DNA from: Paraburkholderia sediminicola
Lineage (GTDB): Bacteria > Pseudomonadota > Gammaproteobacteria > Burkholderiales > Burkholderiaceae
Length of the DNA stretch: 64,000 nucleotides
Assembly (NCBI RefSeq): GCF_902859805.1
Contig: NZ_CADIKC010000007.1
Span: 248,001-312,000, forward strand
Direction: 5' to 3'
The notes below the pieces were generated by a model, which worked only from the letters and a program-made list of their open reading frames with translations, did not search any database and was not told the origin of the DNA. Below, in pieces: positions 59,916-64,000 of this stretch. The translations under genes and the position numbers were made by a program. Every line of letters begins with the position of its first letter. Within the stretch, counting starts at the first letter, position 1.

Positions 59916-60164
59916 GTTCGAGCCTTCATGGCGCGCGTGCGCCGTGGTTCAGGAGAAATGAGATCGCCACCGGACGGAAAATACAAAAACCGTTCCGGCG
60001 GCCGCGGGTCACGCTGCAGCGTCTGCCCGTCATGTTGCCGGGGAATTTTGACGGAAAGCGCTGCCGGATGCTTCTATTCTATGGCGGATCGTCTGACGCA
60101 GTATTGACACTTGCTGCCGGCAATCCGTTCACAGGGATTTTGGCTGTCGATTTCCACCGACGAT

Positions 60165-61385
60165 TCAGGCACGCCGGGCGTTCAGCACCAGTTGCGTCAG
60201 CACGCCCGCCACCAGTCCCCAGAACGCCGAGCCGATCGACAGCAGCGTGAGGCCGGAGGCCGTCACCATAAACGTCACCAGCGCCGCCTCGCGCTGCTTC
60301 AGGTCGTGCATGGCGTTGGCGAGGCCGCTCATGATCGAGCCGAACAGCGCCAGCGCCGCAACGGAGACCACCAGCGCCTTCGGCAAGGCGGCGAACAGTG
60401 CGGCGATGGTCGCGCCGAAAATCCCGGCAATCAGATAGAAAGTACCGCACCAGACTGCGGCGGTGTAGCGCTTGTCGCGATTTTCGTGTGCTTCGGGGCC
60501 GGTACAGATCGCCGCCGTGATCGCCGCAAGATTGATGCCGTGCGAGCCGAACGGCGCGAGCAGCAGCGAAGCGATGCCCGTCGTCGAAATCAGCGGCGCG
60601 GAAGGCGTGGTGTAGCCGTCGGCGCGCAGCACGGCGATGCCCGGCACGTTCTGCGAGGCCATCGCGACGACGAACAGCGGAATGCCGATGCTGATGCTCG
60701 CCGCGACCGAAAACACCGGCATCGTGAACACCGGGTGGGCGAGCGCGACGTGAAAGCGGCTGAAGTCGAGCAGCCCGAGCGCGCCGGCGGCGATTGTGCC
60801 GACGATCAGCGTCGTCACGATCGCATAGCGCGGCGCGAGGCGTTTGACGATGAGATAGGTGAAGAACATCGCCAGCACGAGCGCGGTCTGGAACTGCGCT
60901 GCGCGGAAAATTTCGATGCCGATCTCGAACAGAATGCCCGCCAGCAAAGCGGACGCGATGCCGGCCGGAATTTTCTTCATCAGCGTGTCGAACCAGCCGG
61001 TCAGGCCGACCACCGTCAGCAGCACCGCGCAGACGATAAATGCGCCGATCGCCTCAGGGTAGGTCACATGCGGCAGCGACGACACCAGCAGCGCCGCGCC
61101 GGGCGTCGACCAGGCAATCACGATCGGCGCGCGAAAGCGCAGTGAAAGGCCGATCGTGCAGACGGCCATGCCGATCGACAACGCCCAGATCCACGACGAA
61201 ATCTGCGCATCGGTGAGGTGGGCGGCCTGGCCGGCCTGGAACATCAGCACGAGCGAACTGGTGTAGCCCGTCATCATCGCGACGAAGCCGGCGACGAGGG
61301 TGGACAGGGACGTATCGGCAAACGGTTTGAGCGGCCCGGGGTGCACGTCGGCAGGGGACAAATCGGGCGATGAAGACGGACTCAT
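60165..61385 (-). CDS. benE: BenE-family benzoate/proton symporter
   Basis: A 406-residue protein with about 12 TM helices. It contains FVAMMTGYTSSLVLMFQAGQ, SWIWALSIGMAVCTIGLSLR, APIVIAWSTPGAALLVSSLP and FGSHGINLAAITAAICTGPE, features of the BenE family. Benzoate uptake is the standard annotation, but no ben or catechol genes adjoin it, so the physiological substrate is unsure. The start at 61385 (MSPSSSPDLSPADVHPG) has a polar leader before TM1. The upstream VWA gene is on the same strand, 44 bases away. Confidence 0.88.
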   Translation of the reverse strand: MSPSSSPDLSPADVHPGPLKPFADTSLSTLVAGFVAMMTGYTSSLVLMFQAGQAAHLTDAQISSWIWALSIGMAVCTIGLSLRFRAPIVIAWSTPGAALLVSSLPHVTYPEAIGAFIVCAVLLTVVGLTGWFDTLMKKIPAGIASALLAGILFEIGIEIFRAAQFQTALVLAMFFTYLIVKRLAPRYAIVTTLIVGTIAAGALGLLDFSRFHVALAHPVFTMPVFSVAASISIGIPLFVVAMASQNVPGIAVLRADGYTTPSAPLISTTGIASLLLAPFGSHGINLAAITAAICTGPEAHENRDKRYTAAVWCGTFYLIAGIFGATIAALFAALPKALVVSVAALALFGSIMSGLANAMHDLKQREAALVTFMVTASGLTLLSIGSAFWGLVAGVLTQLVLNARRA

Positions 61386-61429
61386 GCAGAAGCTTTCTTA
61401 TAGTTGGAGAAAAACGTGATCTGATCGGA

Positions 61430-62605
61430 TTACTTGCTCAACATGCGCATCGCCGATTCGAGTCCGGCGAGGGTGAGCGGATACATGCGATGACCGAGCA
61501 CTTCGCGGATCGCGCTGACCGACTGCCGGTAGGCCCACAAACCTTCCGGCTCCGGATTGAGCCACGCGTAATGCGGGAAATGATCGGCGAGGCGGCGCAG
61601 CCACACCGCGCCGGCTTCCGCGTTGTTGTACTCGACCGAGCCGCCCGGTTGCAGCACTTCGTAGGGGCTCATGGTCGCGTCGCCGACGAAGATCAGCTTG
61701 TAGTCAGGCGTGAACTTGTGCAGCAGGTCCCACGTCGGCATGCGTTCGGCGTGACGGCGGCGATTGTTCTTCCACAGGAAGTCATACACGCAGTTGTGGA
61801 AGTAATAGAACTCGAGATGCTTGAATTCGGCCTTGGCGGCGGAAAAGAGCTCTTCGGTGCGTTTGATGTGATCGTCCATCGAGCCGCCCACGTCGAGCAG
61901 CATCAGCACTTTCACCTTGTTATGCCGCTCCGGCACCATCTTCAGGTCGAGCCAGCCGGCGTTCGCGGCCGTGCTGCGGATCGTGTCCGGCAGATCGAGT
62001 TCTTCTGCCGCGCCCTCGCGCGCAAAACGACGCAAGCGGCGCAGCGCGATCTTGATGTTGCGCGTGCCGATTTCGACCTGGTCGTCGTAATCGCGATAGG
62101 CGCGTGCTTCCCACACCTTCACCGCCGTGCGGTTGCCCGCCGCGTCGCCGCCGATGCGCACGCCCTCAGGGTTGTAGCCGCCGTTGCCGAACGGCGAGGT
62201 GCCGCCCGTGCCGATCCACTTGTTGCCGCCTTCGTGGCGCTCCTTCTGTTCGTCGAACAGTTCCTTCAGGCGCTCCATCAGCTTGTCGAGGCCGCCCATC
62301 GCTTCGATCTGCGCTTTTTCTTCGGGCGACAGATCGCGTTGCAGCTTCTTCTTCAGCCAGTCGAGCGGGACGTCGAAGGCGAGCTCTGAAGCTTGCGCGA
62401 CGCCGTTGAAATACGCGCCGAACGCCTGGTCGAACTTGTCGAAATACTGCTCGTCCTTGACCAGCGTGATGCGCGCGAGATAGTAGAACTCGTCGAGCGA
62501 CGGCGCGATCACGTTGGCTTTGAGCGCTTCGAGCAGCGTCAGGTATTCCTTGACCGACACCGGCAGTTTGGCGGCGCGCAGCGAGTAGAAGAAGTCGATC
62601 AGCAT
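61430..62605 (-). CDS. VWA-domain protein, CoxE-like
   Basis: A 391-residue cytoplasmic protein, the usual partner of MoxR ATPases. The N-terminal helical part (about 1-200) starts MLIDFFYSLRAAKLPVSVKE. The VWA domain (about 225-390) contains VLMLLDVGGSMDDHIKRTEE, where the canonical MIDAS DxSxS is DVGGS; the first Ser is Gly. Such variation is usual in this family. MoxR-VWA pairs assist metal-cofactor insertion or complex assembly. Lies 64 bases after the MoxR gene. Confidence 0.92.
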   Translation of the reverse strand: MLIDFFYSLRAAKLPVSVKEYLTLLEALKANVIAPSLDEFYYLARITLVKDEQYFDKFDQAFGAYFNGVAQASELAFDVPLDWLKKKLQRDLSPEEKAQIEAMGGLDKLMERLKELFDEQKERHEGGNKWIGTGGTSPFGNGGYNPEGVRIGGDAAGNRTAVKVWEARAYRDYDDQVEIGTRNIKIALRRLRRFAREGAAEELDLPDTIRSTAANAGWLDLKMVPERHNKVKVLMLLDVGGSMDDHIKRTEELFSAAKAEFKHLEFYYFHNCVYDFLWKNNRRRHAERMPTWDLLHKFTPDYKLIFVGDATMSPYEVLQPGGSVEYNNAEAGAVWLRRLADHFPHYAWLNPEPEGLWAYRQSVSAIREVLGHRMYPLTLAGLESAMRMLSK

Positions 62606-62669
62606 GCTGTGTCCTCGGCGGCGGCGAGTGGGCGGTGCGCCGCGCTCATCAACGGGTATTCGCGATCAA

Positions 62670-63512
62670 TCAACGGTTGTTGCGGTTCATGAAGATCAAG
62701 CGCTCGAACAGGCTTACGTCCTGTTCGTTCTTCAGAAGCGCGCCGTGCAGCGGCGGGATGATCTGCTTCTGGTCGGACGAGCGCAGCGCTTCGGGCGGAA
62801 TGTCTTCGGCAAGCAGCAGCTTCAGCCAGTCGAGCAGTTCCGAAGTGGACGGTTTCTTCTTCAGACCGGCGACGTTGCGCAGCTCGAAGAAGCTCTGCAT
62901 CGCCGCGGCGAGCAGTTCCTTCTTGATGCCGGGGTAATGCACCTCGACGATCTGCTGCATCGTCACCGGATCGGGGAATTTGATGTAATGGAAAAAGCAG
63001 CGGCGCAGGAACGCGTCGGGCAGTTCCTTCTCGTTGTTCGACGTGATGATCACGAGCGGGCGCTGTTTCGCGCGGATCAGCTCGTGGGTCTCATACACGT
63101 AGAACTCCATGCGGTCGAGTTCGCGCAGCAGGTCGTTCGGGAATTCGATGTCGGCCTTGTCGATCTCGTCGATCAGGAGCACCGTTTGTTCCTCCGACTC
63201 GAACGCCTGCCACAGCACACCCTTGACGATGTAGTTGCGGATGTCCTTGACGCGCTCGTCGCCGAGCTGCGAATCGCGCAGGCGCGACACCGCGTCGTAC
63301 TCGTACAGGCCTTGCTGGGCCTTGGTGGTGGACTTGATATGCCATTGCAGGAGCGGCATGCCGAGCGCGGCGGCAACCTCTTCCGCGAGCATGGTTTTGC
63401 CGGTGCCGGGTTCGCCCTTGATCAGCAACGGGCGCTTCAGCGTCATCGCGGCGTTGACCGCGAGCTTGAGGTCGTCGGTGGCGACGTACTGCGATGAGCC
63501 TTCAAAACGCAT
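62670..63512 (-). CDS. MoxR-family AAA+ ATPase
   Basis: A 280-residue AAA+ protein: Walker A GEPGTGKTM, sensor and Walker B region VLLIDEIDKADIEFPNDLLR, and ITSNNEKELPDAFLRRCFFH with sensor 1 Asn and the Arg finger. The lid ends in a helical region. It precedes the VWA gene in an operon. Substrate proteins are unknown. No methanol or CO dehydrogenase genes are seen in the window. Confidence 0.93.
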   Translation of the reverse strand: MRFEGSSQYVATDDLKLAVNAAMTLKRPLLIKGEPGTGKTMLAEEVAAALGMPLLQWHIKSTTKAQQGLYEYDAVSRLRDSQLGDERVKDIRNYIVKGVLWQAFESEEQTVLLIDEIDKADIEFPNDLLRELDRMEFYVYETHELIRAKQRPLVIITSNNEKELPDAFLRRCFFHYIKFPDPVTMQQIVEVHYPGIKKELLAAAMQSFFELRNVAGLKKKPSTSELLDWLKLLLAEDIPPEALRSSDQKQIIPPLHGALLKNEQDVSLFERLIFMNRNNR

Positions 63513-63921
63513 GGCGAGATGCTCTTTTTTGGGAAAAAACCCAGTATAAGTCAGAAGGCCTGTTGGGCTGAATCAGCCTGGCGTAAGGTGTCACCCGCGA
63601 TGCTGGACGCCGGTTCAAGTGCATACGCGGCGTTCGCGAGCAGTTCGTTCGCCTGGCGTGCCCGGTGGGCGGGCGCGCCAGGCGTCACGGGCCGAGCGGG
63701 CGACACGAGGCCATACGGAGCCTGCGCGGCGGAGCAAAATGGCGTCAGCTGCGGCTTTGCGGCGGCCGGATACGCCTCTGGCCCCGCGCGGTGGACGTTC
63801 GGCGCGGCGTCGCGGTACAATTAGCCCGATTTTTTTGGCCTGCGTGGCTACCCTATAAGAATAACGGCGCGGGCCGTTGCCTTTTCGGGCGCCCGTTTCC
63901 CCTCAAGCCAGGTTACATGCT
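63513..63921. other. Divergent gap before the right-edge gene
   Basis: Includes promoters for the leftward MoxR unit and the rightward exported protein. A TACAAT -10 is seen at 63816-63821. No gene is found here. Overlapping open frames are GC-rich noise. Confidence 0.4.
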
Positions 63922-64000
63922 ATGAATAAATTCGTTGGCAAACACGTCGTGATCGCAGCGCTGTCGGTGCTCGCGGGCTATGCGGCCAGTGCGCAGGCAG
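63922..64000 (+). CDS. Exported protein, N-terminal signal region only
   Basis: The gene runs off the right edge after 26 codons. MNKFVGKHVVIAALSVLAGY is a signal peptide with AQA cleavage. The mature part is not in the window. A cytochrome c is a possible identity from gene context in related genomes, which I recall but cannot verify here. Coding is likely; identity is open. Confidence 0.6.
   Translation, partial: MNKFVGKHVVIAALSVLAGYAASAQA

Overview
The window looks like chromosomal DNA of a Burkholderiaceae betaproteobacterium, most probably Paraburkholderia or a close relative. The grounds are high GC with strongly biased third positions, gene families typical of the group (fused double-domain ABC permease, DUF3311 plus MctP-type symporter, BenE, MoxR/VWA pair, ubiC beside a deoxyinosine glycosylase), and an inverted-repeat element at 15837-15871 that I recall as common in Paraburkholderia genomes. 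Genus is inference; the sequence does not prove it. I see no rRNA, CRISPR array, intact prophage or insertion sequence. There is one tRNA.

Layout. 1-4124: start of an amino-acid-binding protein, a pirin, and a Spy/CpxP-like periplasmic protein divergent from an OmpR/EnvZ-type pair, with GTAAC-N5-GTAAC boxes facing both ways between them. 4271-6430: a small unknown protein and a membrane diguanylate cyclase. 6890-10332: a structured leader, a double-BPD ABC permease and its ATPase. 10331-11544: two overlapping paralogous lipoproteins. 11937-18343: two sigma-54 activators, an ElaB-like membrane protein operon, small unknown genes and otsA. Sigma-54-type -24/-12 elements lie upstream of the ElaB-like operon and of otsA. 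18570-24983: an MFS exporter, a PEBP-like protein, an orphan dcm-vsr pair, CsbD, other small proteins and a Nu-class GST. 25425-27560: tRNA-Arg(CCT), a decayed tyrosine-integrase gene, and a GST/TetR divergent pair sharing a perfect palindrome. 27978-37870: rubredoxin, DUF4399, uup, parE-parC, a CopD-like protein and a chromate transporter. 38090-46247: a GGDEF-EAL protein, then PhzF, RidA, aminotransferase and VOC genes divergent from a MocR-type regulator. 46405-54742: htpG, a TPR/glycosyltransferase, an OmpA lipoprotein, ubiC, deoxyinosine glycosylase, a PNPOx-like gene, a glycosylase remnant and a speE-like gene. 55140-64000: DUF3311 plus symporter, FUSC, PhnB-like VOC, transaldolase, BenE, VWA, MoxR and the start of an exported protein.

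Functional themes. A stress/stationary-phase theme links trehalose synthesis, the ElaB-like protein and CsbD, with a possible shared sigma-54 input from two activators that have nearly identical Fis-type helices. Envelope stress is suggested by the Cpx-like layout. Housekeeping genes include topoisomerase IV, HtpG, transaldolase and UbiC.

The best leads for something undescribed are the sigma-54 cluster at 11937-18343, the integrase relic beside tRNA-Arg, the glycosylase 3'-end duplication around 52428-53821, and the structured leader before the ABC transporter.
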